Positions 42,052 through 53,400 of a DNA stretch of 64,000 nucleotides are shown here, piece by piece. The notes below the pieces were generated by a model. The model was not told the DNA's origin. It did no database searches and saw only the letters and a program-made list of their open reading frames with translations. The translations under genes were made by a program, and so were the position numbers. Position 1 is the stretch's first letter. Each line of letters begins with the position of its first letter. Origin of the DNA: Molanna angustata (taxonomy: Eukaryota > Arthropoda > Insecta > Trichoptera > Molannidae). Where the stretch lies: the NCBI GenBank assembly GCA_963576475.1, contig OY754972.1, positions 10,375,062 to 10,439,061 on the forward strand, given 5' to 3'.

Positions 42052-42680
42052 TTTTTATTTTATTTTATTTTTATTTTATTTCAATGTAAACAAAACAGTC
42101 ATAACAGAGAACAATAAATTGCAAATATAACACAATTCAAGGACCAAAAACTTTTTATAGCTTATTACTAAATAGTGAAGTGCACTTTAACAATTATAAG
42201 CTATCATATATATGTATATATGTATACATTCTTAAATCTAAATAAAAAAGTAAGAAAAGTAAAAGAACACAAAGTTGTCATTGCTTGGTCGGACTTTGAG
42301 AAAAATAGGAAAAGGAGGAGATAATGGGAGAGGAAAAAATGCACACAATTCGTACATCAGTCCACCCTCCCAGCGAGTGAAACCCTCAACACTCTCCTGA
42401 ACTTGTTAAATGAGGTAAGATTCATATCGATGTTGTTAAAAAGGTGTTAAAGTTTCCACATGCCCTTTGGAGAAAGGAGCTTTGAGCATAATTCGTGTTG
42501 CATCTGGGCATTCTAAAAGTGAGAGATGTCCTAGAACTTCGGACATCTCTCTATGCTCTCTTAAACAATATATGCTCTCATAAACAATAACATCAAAAAA
42601 ACTATTAATTTCGATGTTTGTATTCAACAAACATTTTTTTATCACAATATTGCAAAGTAGCACCGTTAACTCTCCTCAGT
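42052..42680 (-). pseudogene. LINE 3' end with (TAAAA)n tail
   Basis: The left edge is ATTTTATTTTATTTTATTTT, complement of the tail. On the minus strand a short frame (42436-42663) reads REHREMSEVLGHLSLLECPD then ATRIMLKAPF. A further piece in another frame reads MNLTSFNKFRRVLRVSL. These resemble the end of jockey-type LINE polyproteins (a LECPD or similar block, then a final FNxFRR helix). The 3' UTR is long. No full polymerase is present and no TSD was found. Confidence 0.6.
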
Positions 42681-42969
42681 TGACGGTAAATTTATTTTAA
42701 ATAATATCATAGTTGTAACAGAATTGTACGTCAAACAATGGTTCTATCAGTTAGTATTATTGTTTTTTTATCACTGCAGTACAATGATATTATTACAACA
42801 TTCTTAATGATTTTTCTCATAAGTCATCGTCCACATTACGCATTGTTACGTCATGTGATATTGTTATATCAGATGTGCTAGTATTATATTATTGTATCAC
42901 ACACACACAGTTTCCACGATACCTTGTTCACTCGCGCGTGATATTATTAACTCCATATCGATATTAATA

Positions 42970-43547
42970 AAGGTGGCCACAGACGATGCATCCATTTCGA
43001 AGACTTCCGAATGAATGTACCCCTTTTCCTTTGCCTAAATCCGTTTGGACGGACCGGTACTGAAAACGCATGATTTTATTTACTCATACTGCTCTAATTT
43101 GCTAATATTTGTGTTTTATGTTTTGAACTAATCATATGTTAAGAACATCTTGATTTCTATGTACAAAATAACAATTAGAATATCACTGTGTATAGAGAAT
43201 ATTTATAATTTTAACATTTCTCGTCTCGTTGTTCACGGTCGGTATAACAGTTTATGTTGTACCGACCGTCAGAAAGTGATCCACTTATACGAAAATACTG
43301 ACGTATAGTAAGGAAAAAGGTTCTCTTCGGTTCAATTACTGCTTCCGAATGACGTGGCGCACGTTTTTGGTATTGACGGCCCGGCCTTGGATGAAATCAA
43401 TTCGGATTGGAATCGTGGATTAATCCGTTTGGAAATTCAAATCCATACGACATCCATAAAAAATACGTTTTTCACATTCACGAATAGGTTTTTGGAAGGC
43501 GATGATCATTTCATTTAGATTTTGGACGCATCGTCTGTGGGCACCTT
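42970..43547. mobile_element. TIR element flanked by TA, 578 bp
   Basis: AAGGTGGCCACAGACGATGC at the left and AAGGTGCCCACAGACGATGC (reverse complement of the right end) match over 25 bp with two differences. TA lies directly outside both ends (42968-42969 and 43548-43549). A TA target is typical of Tc1/mariner relatives. No transposase frame is present. The interior has a second inverted block near 43240-43265 (ACGGTCGGTATAAC and TTGTACCGACCGTC). Confidence 0.8.
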
Positions 43548-43559
43548 TACATATTATAC

Positions 43560-44290
43560 AAGTAATAAGTACCTGTTTATCGCCGCTTCGCATGGAATAC
43601 CAATCTGAGTCTTACGTATGTACTTAGAGCGGTCTGTTATTGTTTACACATTGAAAATTTTATTTGTCGCTAACCGTTCCGTTCACTTGTATTAAATTAA
43701 TTTGGCGAAATCGATCGAATGTCGCGGTTCGATCCGATTGCTGTGTTTTGATGTTTCGCCGACGACGAATCGATAACCGGAAATATCGCTAATCGGCACT
43801 GTGTGAACTGCCTGCACTCTAGACAGGAAAGTTATTACGTATCGTGTGACTATTTCGATCGGAGGTGATTTTCGATATGTCGAATTTTGTAATGCTAGAC
43901 TTGGTTATATTCTAACAGTCCTATTCATAATAAATTGTGTTAGATTTGAAACAGTGAAAAGTTGTATTTATTTTTCAAAACATTGACACACGTCAAATCA
44001 CAGGAGAAACGTGAATGAATTGCGACGTTGTCAGCTTAAGCAGTAACATAGCAGTAACATTGTTATAATGCTATATAAATGTCATTATGAATAGTTAAGA
44101 ATATAAGTGCTTATATTGTGTTTTAGTTAAATAATGTTAGCACAACAATATAATGAAATATAGTAAATAAGACTTGCAATAGTTACAACAATAACTTTGC
44201 AGGCCTGGACATGTTTGATAGTAGCCAACTGCGATACAAAATTGAACTATATAAAAGGTTGCATTCGCCTACAACGATAGCTGAATAAAT
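43560..44290. other. Unassigned stretch with a less AT-rich patch
   Basis: The interval about 43660-43880 is rich in CG and CGATC words (GAAATCGATCGAATGTCGCG), unlike its neighbours, and has no repeat match in the window. It could be unique host DNA such as a promoter or untranslated exon. No open frame supports a gene. Confidence 0.3.
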
Positions 44291-44329
44291 ATTAATAAAT
44301 ATGTTTACTTCACTCCTTATAACCCATCC

Positions 44330-44535
44330 TATATCCATGCACATCCTTCTTATACTTATTACAATATATGAAATGCTTTTTTTTTATTCAATTTTTTGTA
44401 ACTGTCATTTTTCTGTACTTTCTGGGATTGGTATGTAATTGGTCTCATTTCTGTAAATCGTTTGTGTATTGTAAATGTTAACATGACTGTTTACTAATCC
44501 AAATAAATTAATAAATAAATAAATAAATAGATATA
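44330..44535 (+). mobile_element. Plus-strand LINE 3' end with (AAAT)n tail
   Basis: T-rich 3' UTR-like sequence (TTTTTTGTAACTGTCATTTT, CTGTAAATCGTTTGTGTATT) ends in AATAAATTAATAAATAAATA. The style matches lepidopteran LINE ends. The coding part is not seen. Confidence 0.5.
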
Positions 44536-44600
44536 TAGAAATTTAGGGCGTTATTTACAACATTGCCTTTAAAGGTCTCAAAAATCTAATAGTCTATACT

Positions 44601-44901
44601 TATATACTTCTTATACATGGGTGCAAGAGATATACATGGGTGCAAGAGATGGAGTGAATAGCAGAGGTCGCCCCAGAAAGGGATTCCATGACCATGTGAA
44701 TGATATTTTGAAAGAAGGAAACATAAAAAGTTTGAACAATCGACGAGCATGTATGAGACGATGCATGGATGTATAGGAAGCCAGAAATGTGTGCAAAAAT
44801 AGAGAAGTATGGCGCTCGATTCTCTCTGCTTACCCCGTAAGGGACATGGCGTGATGGTATGTATGTATGTATGTATGTATGTATGTATGTATATACTTCT
44901 T
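44601..44901 (+). pseudogene. (GTAT)n LINE, copy 3, with 12-bp TSD
   Basis: The TSD TATATACTTCTT is exact at 44601-44612 and 44890-44901. The insert (44613-44889) covers only the last part of the polyprotein: GRPRKGFHDHVNDILK, then CMRRCMDV, a TAG stop, and SILSAYPVRDMA. The tail is about eight GTAT units. Its 5' end carries a 20-bp direct duplication (TACATGGGTGCAAGAGAT repeated), perhaps made during integration. A minus-strand frame here is a shadow. Confidence 0.9.
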
Positions 44902-45224
44902 GATGTAGTGTTCTTTCTTTATCTGTATTATATGTATGAATGCTATTGGGGCTGTTATTTAATTATTAATATAATATATCAGAAGGCTGCGATTTAATGT
45001 TCGTGTTCAAATTACTTCCCAATAACATACACAACTATATAAGATATTGCAATTTAATAATCAGTTAATTAGTAGAAATAGTAATTGAGTGATGAAGGGT
45101 TTCATATTAAAAGCGGACTTACTTTTTTTTTTATTAGGCAACCCACCCAATTGAGGGTGATTTGTGCCATTTTAGTGTCTATAAGACACACAAGTTATTA
45201 ATCATAGACGAATGATTGGTTTTA

Positions 45225-45752
45225 TTAAAGGTTAATTTCATTTGAAAACAAGAATTTCGAAATTTGGGAATATATTATGTGGTTTTTGTTCAGTGACAAA
45301 AGGTGAGCAATATTAAAAGGTCGGGAAACCTTATCAATGGAGTTATAAAAATCAAATGCAGTTCTATTCGGGCAACAAAAGAATACATGGTCAGGTGACT
45401 CAACGTCCAATCCGCATTGGCACATGGGACTATCTACAACTCGAATCTTATGCAAGTGAGAAGCCAATATGCAGTGACCAATTCGGAGGCGGCAGACATT
45501 TGATATTTCTCTTTTGGATTTATTCATAACATGGAACCAGGGATGTTTTGGAATAGTGATTTGGATGGATTTATAATATGACCCTTTTTCTTTGCTTGTG
45601 TATTCCCATTCATCAGTCCAACGCTTCCACGAACCACGCCTCAAACAAGCTACAATATCAGTCAATGGCAGAAAAAAGTTGGGAACAGGTATACCATTTA
45701 AAACTGCTGATTTGGCTAGCTGGTCCACAATCTCATTACCTTTGATACCCAA
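45225..45752 (-). pseudogene. LINE RNase H end and C-terminal cysteine motif
   Basis: The 175-codon frame starts GIKGNEIVDQLAKSAVLNG (last RNase H block). It has a helical region with SWKRWTDEWEYTSKEKGSYY, then VCRLRIGHCILASHLHKIRV and DSPMCQCGLDVESPDHVFFC CP. The RLRIGH...CxCG...DHVFFxCP order is the usual C-terminus of RNase-H-bearing LINE proteins. It ends SKFLFSNEINL and a stop, about 100 bp before the poly(A). Confidence 0.92.
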
Positions 45753-45774
45753 ATGAGCTGGAATCCACGCAAAT

Positions 45775-46085
45775 TCAATTTTTTTTATTTTGATGACTGC
45801 AAATCAATAGGTTCGATCTCACTCCGCATATTATGTCTTTATCTGGGGCTCTAGAAATATTATTTGTGAGTAGTTTGATAACACTGAGAGAGTCAGTAAA
45901 AATAATATATTTGGAAAAATTTTGTGTTTTTATGTAGATTATTGCTTCTTGGATTGCTACACATTCTGCAGTGGATACAGATGAATTAGGTGGGAGTTTA
46001 AATTTCATTTGAATGTTCAAGGAGGGAATATAAAAGGCAGCACCACAACTGCTTTCGACGCTGAGTTTAGAGCCATCGGTATATA
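45775..46085 (-). pseudogene. LINE RNase H domain, N-terminal part
   Basis: Minus-strand translation gives YIYTDGSKLSVESSCGAAF at about 46040-46080, then SVSTAECVAIQEAIIYIKTQ and YIIFTDSLSVIKLL. These supply the first Asp (TDGSK), the Glu (TAEC) and the second Asp (FTDSLS) of an RNase H active site. The last Asp lies in the next frame at about 45720 (GIKGNEIVDQLAKSA). A frameshift near 45755-45785 separates them. Confidence 0.9.
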
Positions 46086-46136
46086 TATAGGTGTAGTCTG
46101 GCCATTTATCAGAGGTGGTATTATTAAATACTGGAT

Positions 46137-46804
46137 TTATTTGTGTGTCGTTGCATCATAGGGAATACGATAATATGGAAGGATTGGTTGTGACGATATA
46201 GGGTACTGATCTGATATGGTTGACAGACTGCAACAAAGATATGGCATTGGTTTATCTGTCGAAGGTCCCTTAGAAGCCCACACAGATGATAAGGTTCTTA
46301 AACGATTTATAAGAGGGTGCGTATAGGTCATCAATCTTTTGGATAGAAACTTATCGGAGAGGAATTTTCTTCTAAGGTGAAGGGGCATTTCAGAGAATTC
46401 GACTTGTAGTGCGTTTATTGGAGAGGATTTCATTGCCCCAATAATGAGTCTGAGACATTTTGATTGTATTCTATCGATTTTGGTTTGTAAGTATTTGGGA
46501 AAGGAGCCCACAAAAAACTACCGTAATCCAAGTGGCTTCGAACTAAAGAGTTATACAGCATTTTCATGGTTTTAGGATGCGGTCCCCACCAAACTCGTGA
46601 AATTGCTGGAAGTGGGTTGATATTCTGTTCGCATTTAGATACAACATATTCAATATGCCAAGATAATTTACGATGAAGTAGTATCCCTAAGAATTTAACT
46701 GACTCAACATCTGGTATTTCTACATTATCAATTTTAACAGAAATGTGAGGTGCATGGTGTTTTCTTGTAAAGACCATGAGTTGACTTTTCTGAGGGGCCA
46801 GCAA
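46137..46804 (-). pseudogene. LINE thumb and connection region
   Basis: Two overlapping frames: LLAPQKSQLMVFTRK, NVEIPDVESVKFLGILLHRK, MKMLYNSLVRSHLDYGSFLW (46430-46804), then YLQTKIDRIQSKCLRLIIGA, MKSSPINALQVEFSEMPLHL, RRKFLSDKFLSK (46137-46511). The KFLGILLxxxLSW block and the SLxRSxLDYGxxxW block are standard after YADD. A frameshift falls near 46500. Confidence 0.88.
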
Positions 46805-46847
46805 AAGACCATTTGAATTTAACCATGTATTTAGAAGATTGAGAGCT

Positions 46848-47354
46848 TTACTTATTGATTTTACTGCAGTTTGTATAATATTTATTAGATAAGTACAAAA
46901 CTATGTCATCTGCATATATGAGAATGGAGCATAGACCTTGAAGGGATATATCCAGGTCATTGCAATAAATATTAAAAAGCAGGGGACTCAATACTGATCC
47001 TTGGGGTAGACCTTTCCAGATGGTGCGAGAAAAAGTTTTTTCACAACCAAGTATCTCTATAGGTCTTTGTGCAAATATATTGTGTATGAGGTTACAGAGT
47101 TTTACTGGGATTTGCAATGACAATAGTTTATTTTTAAGTATTGGAAGGTTTACATTGTCAAATGCACCGGTTACATCAAGAAAAGTTGCTATCATGTCTT
47201 GTTGTTGTGATATGGCAATTTGGGCATCGGTTGTTAATATACTCAAGTTGTCCATAACTGATTTCGATTTCCTGAATCCAAATTGTGTAGAAGAAAGAAT
47301 TTGGTGGTGTTCCACAAACCAATCAACTCGATTTTTTACCATATGCTCTAACAA
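46848..47354 (-). pseudogene. LINE reverse transcriptase, catalytic core
   Basis: One open frame reads LLEHMVKNRVDWFVEHHQIL, QFGFRKSKSVMDNLSIL, MIATFLDVTGAFDNVNLPIL, WKGLPQGSVLSPLLFNIYC and ILIYADDIVLYLSNK. The FLDVxxAFDNV, GLPQGSVLSPLLFN and YADD blocks are all intact, so the metal-binding aspartates (in FLD and YADD) are present. The frame is lost just after, near 46800-46850. It catalysed target-primed reverse transcription when intact. Confidence 0.93.
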
Positions 47355-47357
47355 TTT

Positions 47358-47859
47358 TTAAAAGCAAGATGATAAGGTGATAGGTCGGTAGGATGATCCA
47401 AGATAAGGATCTTTGCCTGGTTTGGGAATGGGTATAATAAGCTGAGTTTTCCAGCTTATTGGAACATATCCGGAGTCCAGTATGACATTGAACATTTTTA
47501 AAATATATAATAGGATATCGGTTGGTAATTTTTGAATGATTATATAGGGGATACCATCATTACCTGGAGCGGAGTGGCGTAATGATTTGAGGGGGTTCAT
47601 TAATTCATGATGTGGAATGGGGCAGTGAGCCAATCATTATTTGCAAGAGAGGTTTCAAGGATAAAGCTGTGTTGTTCTAATTCTGAGATATGTGGAACAT
47701 AAGATGGGGCTATTTTGTCGAGGAAGCCTTCCTTCCATTGGGGACCGTGAGGATATTGTTTTGGGGGATTGTAAACCGAACGGAACTGTCGGATTTTTCC
47801 CCACACATGTGATCGGAGAATTTGGAGAGAGGGATGAACAAAAATTCATCCAACCTTGT
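47358..47859 (-). pseudogene. LINE reverse transcriptase, N-terminal part
   Basis: Minus-strand pieces read KIRQFRSVYNPPKQYPHGPQ, FLDKIAPSYVPHISELE, PLKSLRHSAPGNDGIPYIII, NVILDSGYVPISWKTQLIIP and IPKPGKDPYLGSSYRPITLS. The PGNDGIPY and W(K)xxxIIPIPKPGKDP...SYRPI(T/S)L blocks are the conserved first reverse-transcriptase motifs of non-LTR elements. A frameshift occurs near 47610-47640, and an in-frame stop after SSCF at 47358-47360 separates it from the core. The endonuclease domain is lost by 5' truncation. Confidence 0.9.
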
Positions 47860-47871
47860 GCGGACTTACTT

Positions 47872-50455
47872 GATTTACATATATTTTCGATTTAAATAAA
47901 TTACAAATATAATACTTGACAAATTTACAGATGTTCGCGATGTTTGGGTCGATATTAATTTTTATAATTATTACTAAAGAAATGACACTTTAGTCGTCTC
48001 GTCGGTTGATGGGCGAATGGCAAACGGCGTTGCATATTCGGTTCAGGAACTGATGTCCCTCGGCCATCTTCGTCAATCCGAATGAGAAGCGAGACCATCC
48101 GACAAATGACGTAGGTATGTTGCTTGTCGTGGCCTACGACGTAGGCCACGGTTGCTTGTGGTGCATGACGTCGCCACATTATCTTTAGTAATCTTTCTTT
48201 CGTCAGCCCTCCTTTGTTCAGTAAAGGACATCCGTCTCCGTCGATCTATGTATATTATGTTTATAATGCATCGTCTAATGTTAAGAATTTTAAAATGTAT
48301 TGATAATTCGTATCATCTGCGGCAGCCAACGATATATTTCATTGAATCCCTCTATTAGTCAAAAATTAATTAGTTTTCCTCCAATATAAAAATGTCTATT
48401 ACCTTATCGTATTTTCACAGCTCGTTGAGCTCTACATTAAAATATATCCAAATTATGCTTTGAAGTCGTTGATTCATTTTCGTTTGGTGCCTACCACACC
48501 ACCACTTTATTTTCACGCTTGCAGAATTACAACCGATTTTCATCCAGACTGAAATTGGACTTTCGAGATAAAATTATATTTCAAATTTAATTTTGTTTTA
48601 TTGCGTACTCAAGTGCCGAGCTATTTTTATAATGGATATAATATAAATTGTAAATATTAATTTGTTTTATAGTTTCTATGAAATACTTAACAATTTCAAT
48701 ACCTATGTAGTTTAATTAAAAAGTGAAAGTTTAGTTATTATTTATTTTGTTTTTAGTCTCAAGTGGGACTCATGAAGTAAAAGTTATAATTAAAATTATA
48801 ATTTCATCCAGAATCAATTTAAGGCTAGCGTCCATACAGATCGGACGGAACACACTAATCGGATCGCCGACACAACTGACATTTGGATTTCTTGAAATTT
48901 TTTTCATAGAAAATGCAAATATATCAATGATTATTTTTTTCGGCTTGGTAATCGCATGCGCGGCTCATACATGATTTTATTCAATGAAAATATTAAATGA
49001 AAACTTGAAGGAATGTAATAAATATTTAGCCCATACCCTTTTATGGGATATACATTATCTTAATGAGAAATTTCATCCAAAATCTTTCAGCAGTTTTCGT
49101 GTGATTGAGTATTAAACATTCGAATTTAAATATTATAGATACTTCCACTAACTAACTAAGAAAAAATGGTGATATTGTTGAAAATCTGTCTGAGGGAACG
49201 GTTAGTTCCTAAATCGGTCGCAATTTCAATTTCAATAATGTAGTCGAAAGCAATAATATTTGGTACCTACCTACATGGCTTATAAGCTATATACACAATA
49301 TATCTAAGTGCATATGATTTTTATGATTATTTTAATTTATATATTTTCAATAATAGTACCTAATAATAAAATAAAAACAATTTTCATTTGTAAGAAAACA
49401 GAAAAAATAATAATAATTTCAAAGGAATAGTAGGTATACAAAGATTGAAACAGAAGGTCTACTCATGAAGTTGATTACAGTAAAATTAAGATTAGCTTCA
49501 GACTTTGTCAATCTTTGAGGTTAAATGAATTAAATAATAAGTAGGTACTAAAAATTCACACAACAATTCATGACAATTTCATACTAAACGTATGTAGATA
49601 TCAAAATATTTTCATGATTAAAAAATGAAGAGAAAGATTAATATTAGATTATGATCGAGTACTGATTTATACATTTTTAAGATTAAGGCAAGCTAAGAAC
49701 GTATTAAGAAAGTTTCATGAGTTTCCCCCCTAGTTTTAGAAAGTGTGATAGTAAATTATGAGAAAGTAGGTATAAGTATTTAATGTAAACACTGGTTTTT
49801 TTCGATATGTAACGTTTTCAAATAAAACATTTGTTTTCTTCTTTTTTTAATAGGTGACGTGTTAATACAGGTGACATTCTGATTTATCGCTACTTGAAAA
49901 ACGACAAATTCATGTTATTCTAAAGCCATAACTCAACTTGTAATATTGACTACGCACGACATACAAACAAAAAAATCAACATTGCAACAAAAGATACATA
50001 CTTAAAAAAGTTGTATAATTTGCGCGGTGCTTTTTACAGACTAGTTACTAAATGCGATATAATATATTTGTTTTCATTATTTCTCTCCACTATTATGGCA
50101 TAGTGGAGAGTTATGATTATAAATGTTTCAACAGGTATCTAGCTATAAGTTTGGTCGACTTCATAATGTGCACGAACGTAAGTTGATTGATTAGTTTTCT
50201 TAGACAATCGTTCATTTCTTCAATGTTCGTATCTAGAAAATGTTTCTTGCGTTTTGAAACATGAAATTTATTTTATTTTAGTTCAAATAAAGTAAACAAC
50301 TAACATTTTTTTCTGAAAATTAGGATTACACAAATTCTGAAAGTTTCAGAGAAGTACGTAAAAAATCAATTGCAAAATTCAAGTACAGACAAACAAACAA
50401 GTGATTCTAAAGAAAATTGTGTAAAAAGTAAACAAGTTAATCATAGCAATGACAA
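47872..50455. other. Mostly unassigned stretch
   Basis: A 23-base near-palindrome lies at 48128-48150 (CGTGGCCTACG, A, CGTAGGCCACG), inside a direct repeat of TTGCTTGT. Otherwise AT-rich sequence with short frames. This is one of the two longest stretches without a recognised mobile element. Confidence 0.5.
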
Positions 50456-50600
50456 ATTTTATTTATTTATTTATTCATTTATTAGCAATTAAGTTACACA
50501 ACACATTAACATTATAGTGTCCCCCGTTAGGTAGGCGAGTACCTACCCTTGTTAGGGGTCTATATTATACTATAATTTACAATATTTTATTTAAATTAAT
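50456..50600 (-). mobile_element. Minus-strand LINE 3' end with nested hairpin
   Basis: The tail complement TTTATTTATTTATTCATTTA is followed by a stem-loop at 50521-50558: CCCC pairs with GGGG, and inside it GGTAGG pairs with CCTACC around CGAGTA. TTAGG and CCTTGTT occupy the same places as in the hairpins at 22785 and 32925. Confidence 0.55.
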
Positions 50601-51985
50601 ATATTTAACATATATTTATTCAATTTAACATATAACATATTTAATTTAGTTGAACACATTGAAAGACCTAGACAGAATATCGATCAAGAATTCAAAGTTA
50701 AAAAATACTACTGGCTCCAGAATAGACTTATTTCCTCAGAACAGACTCATTTAGTGAGGCAGAAAATTTCAACAATTGTAAAAGTTTAATATGCCTCCCA
50801 CCCCAATTTTTCCGTGTACGTTCCGTTGCCAGTGTAATAATTTTACCCATATTAATTTTCGCTTTCAAAATATTTCTTGAATATAAAAAATAAAATTGAT
50901 ATGAAAAAGTATACAATTATCGTTTAAAATGTATTTTTAAAATCGATCAATATTATTATTAAAAAAGGAATTATTTTAAATATCGCAAATATCAATTGTT
51001 GTTAATAAATCTGCGGAATAAAATAAACACTGCATTTTAAACACTGGTAACATTTCTTTCGATATGTCATAATATATCACCGTACTGTACAGTGAGGTTA
51101 TTTGTGTTTATAAATACTCTTATCTCTTCATTTTGGAGATATAGTGAGGGCGGAAATCGGGGTTATGCCACGACTGTTCATTAAAAGGCTTTGTTTTAAT
51201 ATAGTTACTTTTTTGTTACAATATATAAAATAACTTTATTTTTATTTCATTACAACTCAACAGCTACATTACTAAAAACATTACATATATTCAAGACAAT
51301 TACAGAAAATAATAATGGAAAATTTATCATGCCATTTCAGTTACTAATGTAGACTGTGGAAGAGTTTGGTGTTGGCCAATTCGTTTTCATTTCGTGTTAC
51401 AATTAGTTTTTTTGTTTCGTTTTCTATGTAGAATTATCTTCTAATACGTACAGTATTATTTTGTATTAAGCATAGTTGTGTTGTGTGAAAGTAAACTTTA
51501 ACAATGGCTGAATGCGAGGAACACAAGTCGAGGCCGTTATTTTGACATTCCTAACACCAACTTGCTGTGCAGCTGTGCCAATAGGCGAGAAGCGACACAC
51601 CACCTTACTGTGGATTGGATCATACATTTAATATTCATATCGCCGACATATTTTAACACTGTTTCAAATAAGTAATCTGTCTTAAATCGTTTAAATGTTG
51701 AATTGGGTCAGCTATTGCAGATCTCAATGCACCATTCGTTACTCTCCTTTCAATATCAGCAGAGACTTCTAATTGGCGGTGAAATTATTATATTAAATTT
51801 AACGCTGATGTATAGCTGTTAGTTTTCCAAAGAATTATAAAAAATAAATATCACATAGGTATATAAATATAAATATCCAATCTTACATCACACTGAAAAA
51901 TACTTCCCAAGTATAAATATTCATCCATATGTTCTAATTTTACATTATCCTCTCGTAACTCGCATTTCTCATCGTAATATCGTAA
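50601..51985. other. Unassigned AT-rich stretch
   Basis: Another possible minus-strand tail starts at 51236 (TTTATTTTTATTTCATTACA). GAAGAGTTTGGTGTTGGCCA at about 51360 resembles the family A centre word. No gene was seen. Confidence 0.4.
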
Positions 51986-51989
51986 CTTA

Positions 51990-52440
51990 GATGGATGGTG
52001 GCAGAGCAGTTGGCGCACTGGGTTTATAATCCAGTGGTCACGAGTTAAAATTCTGCCATGACCGACTTCGTTCACTTATAGCACAAGCATTTATGCTTTA
52101 TTTAGGGAATGTATTTATTTTATTTTATTGATTTACAGAACCAACAGTTTACATTATAAATTTACAGTAGCTATGTTATATGAATCAAGTTATAAACCTT
52201 TTAAAGGTTCTTTTAAATAATTTAATTTAAACTAAGTAATATATATTTAACAATTGCAATTTTTTTAAACATAAGTAAGTAGGTACTTTAAAACATTCGA
52301 AAGAAAAAGTTAAGAAGAGTAATTAGCCATCCGCATCAAAAACTATGTAAATGTTACTACAAGGACATGATGAGGATGTAATTGTTATGAGGATGAGGAT
52401 GTAATTGTTACTACAAAGACATATTCATTCTTTTTAAAAA
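51990..52440 (+). mobile_element. SINE1 copy split by a LINE end
   Basis: The head and first half of the body run from 51990 to about 52113 (GGTGGCAGAGCAGTTGGCGC, GCACAAGCATTTATGCTTTA). A minus-strand T-rich LINE end (TTTATTTTATTTTATTGATT) follows from about 52115. The SINE1 3' end resumes at about 52403 (CAAAGACATATTCATTC). A small GAGGATGTAATTGTTA duplication lies at 52374-52402. Confidence 0.65.
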
Positions 52441-52449
52441 AAAGTCCTT

Positions 52450-52790
52450 CTGGTCCAGAGCACAGGCCCTGGAAAACAGCGGATTTGTCCAGATGTGGCG
52501 GGCTGTATCGTCACCACGATGGCTGTATGGGGAGATGGAGACATCAAAAATAAACATTTAGTTAAAATCCATCCAAGAGTCGCCGGCTTCGGGCTGGATC
52601 GCAGGGAATGGGTAATACTGGATCGCGTCAGGGCGGGATGTAGCAGAAACGCAGCAGAGCGCCATAAATGGGGATACATCGGCGACCCCCGATGTGGATG
52701 CGGTGCTCTTTTTCAGACCCTAAATCATGTAGTGGAGGAAAGCCTCTTACATGGATTCCATGGAGACATGGCTGAAGGATATTAATGTTA
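52450..52790 (+). pseudogene. LINE C-terminal fragment with CxCG motif
   Basis: The frame 52495-52785 reads KIHPRVAGFGLDRREWVILD, RVRAGCSRNAAERHKWGYIG, then DPRCGCGALFQTLNHVVEE. The LDRREW - LxRVRxG - CxCGxxxQTxxHVVEE order is the C-terminal motif of jockey-type LINE proteins. The final cysteine-containing part is altered after VEE, and upstream frames carry stops. Confidence 0.75.
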
Positions 52791-53285
52791 TTTTATAGCT
52801 CCTGGAATGCCATACATTTTTTTCGCCTGTCGCTCTTCTCAAATACCATTCTCATTCTGTATTCATCGTCAGTCCATTTTTCAAGCATTCTTCCAATACT
52901 CCAAATATTCCAAGTCTTCCGCACGTTCATTGCAACAATGTAAATTGTAATTCATTAGTAAAAATGAGTCCTTATTCTTTTATATGATAGTATTTATCTA
53001 GTAATTCCAGCAAATTGGTTTACTTAGACATTTTATATACCTGTTTTGTTTTATTGTATGCCTTCAGATTTCAGCTGTCTGCAAAACATTCGTTTGTATC
53101 TATCTTCACCAGCTGTCTTTTGTTTCCTTCCCTGCAAGAGCACGGCGATCTTTTATAGCTGACACCTGGCGCGCAACAATATCTGTCAATCTGACAAAAA
53201 TCAAATCGGTCCATACAAATTAACATTGTATAGATCTGTGCTTGCGCCTTTCCTCTTTTGGCGTCTGTTTGCGTGATGAATTATA
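52791..53285. other. Unassigned stretch
   Basis: No frame or repeat was recognised. The sequence is mixed, with a few less AT-rich words near 53100-53250. Confidence 0.35.
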
Positions 53286-53289
53286 CAAA

Positions 53290-53400
53290 GGTGGGTTGGT
53301 TGAAGAGCGAGTATCGCACTGGATTTGTGACCCAGTGGACGCGAGTTGGAATCCGATCCAACCTCGATTTCGTTCACCTACACGGACATATAATATTCAT
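53290..53400 (+). mobile_element. Degraded SINE1 head
   Basis: GTGGGTTGGTTGAAGAGCGA, CACTGGATTTGTGACCCAGT and GCGAGTTGGAATCC are decayed tRNA-like parts. ATTTCGTTCACCTA starts the body, which soon ends. Confidence 0.6.

Larger units (their letters stand above)
45125..47859 (-). mobile_element. 5'-truncated LINE with reverse transcriptase and RNase H
   Basis: A 12-bp duplication GCGGACTTACTT lies at 45113-45124 and 47860-47871. The right copy marks the 5' truncation point and the left copy overlaps the T-run that is the complement of the poly(A) tail. The element is about 2.73 kb. Read on the minus strand the order is N-terminal reverse-transcriptase part, catalytic core, thumb, RNase H, C-terminal cysteine motif, then a short 3' UTR ending GGGTGGGTTGCCTAA and poly(A). 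RNase H places it with I-like or related clades. Frameshifts and stops make it inactive. Confidence 0.93.

Noticed and set aside
42436..42663. Stand-alone small gene of 75 codons
   Set aside because: It is followed by a LINE-type 3' UTR and (TAAAA)n tail, and reads like the end of a LINE polyprotein.
43660..43880. First exon and promoter of a host gene
   Set aside because: The composition is suggestive, but there is no open frame, clear TATA or initiator context, or splice pair that I can defend.
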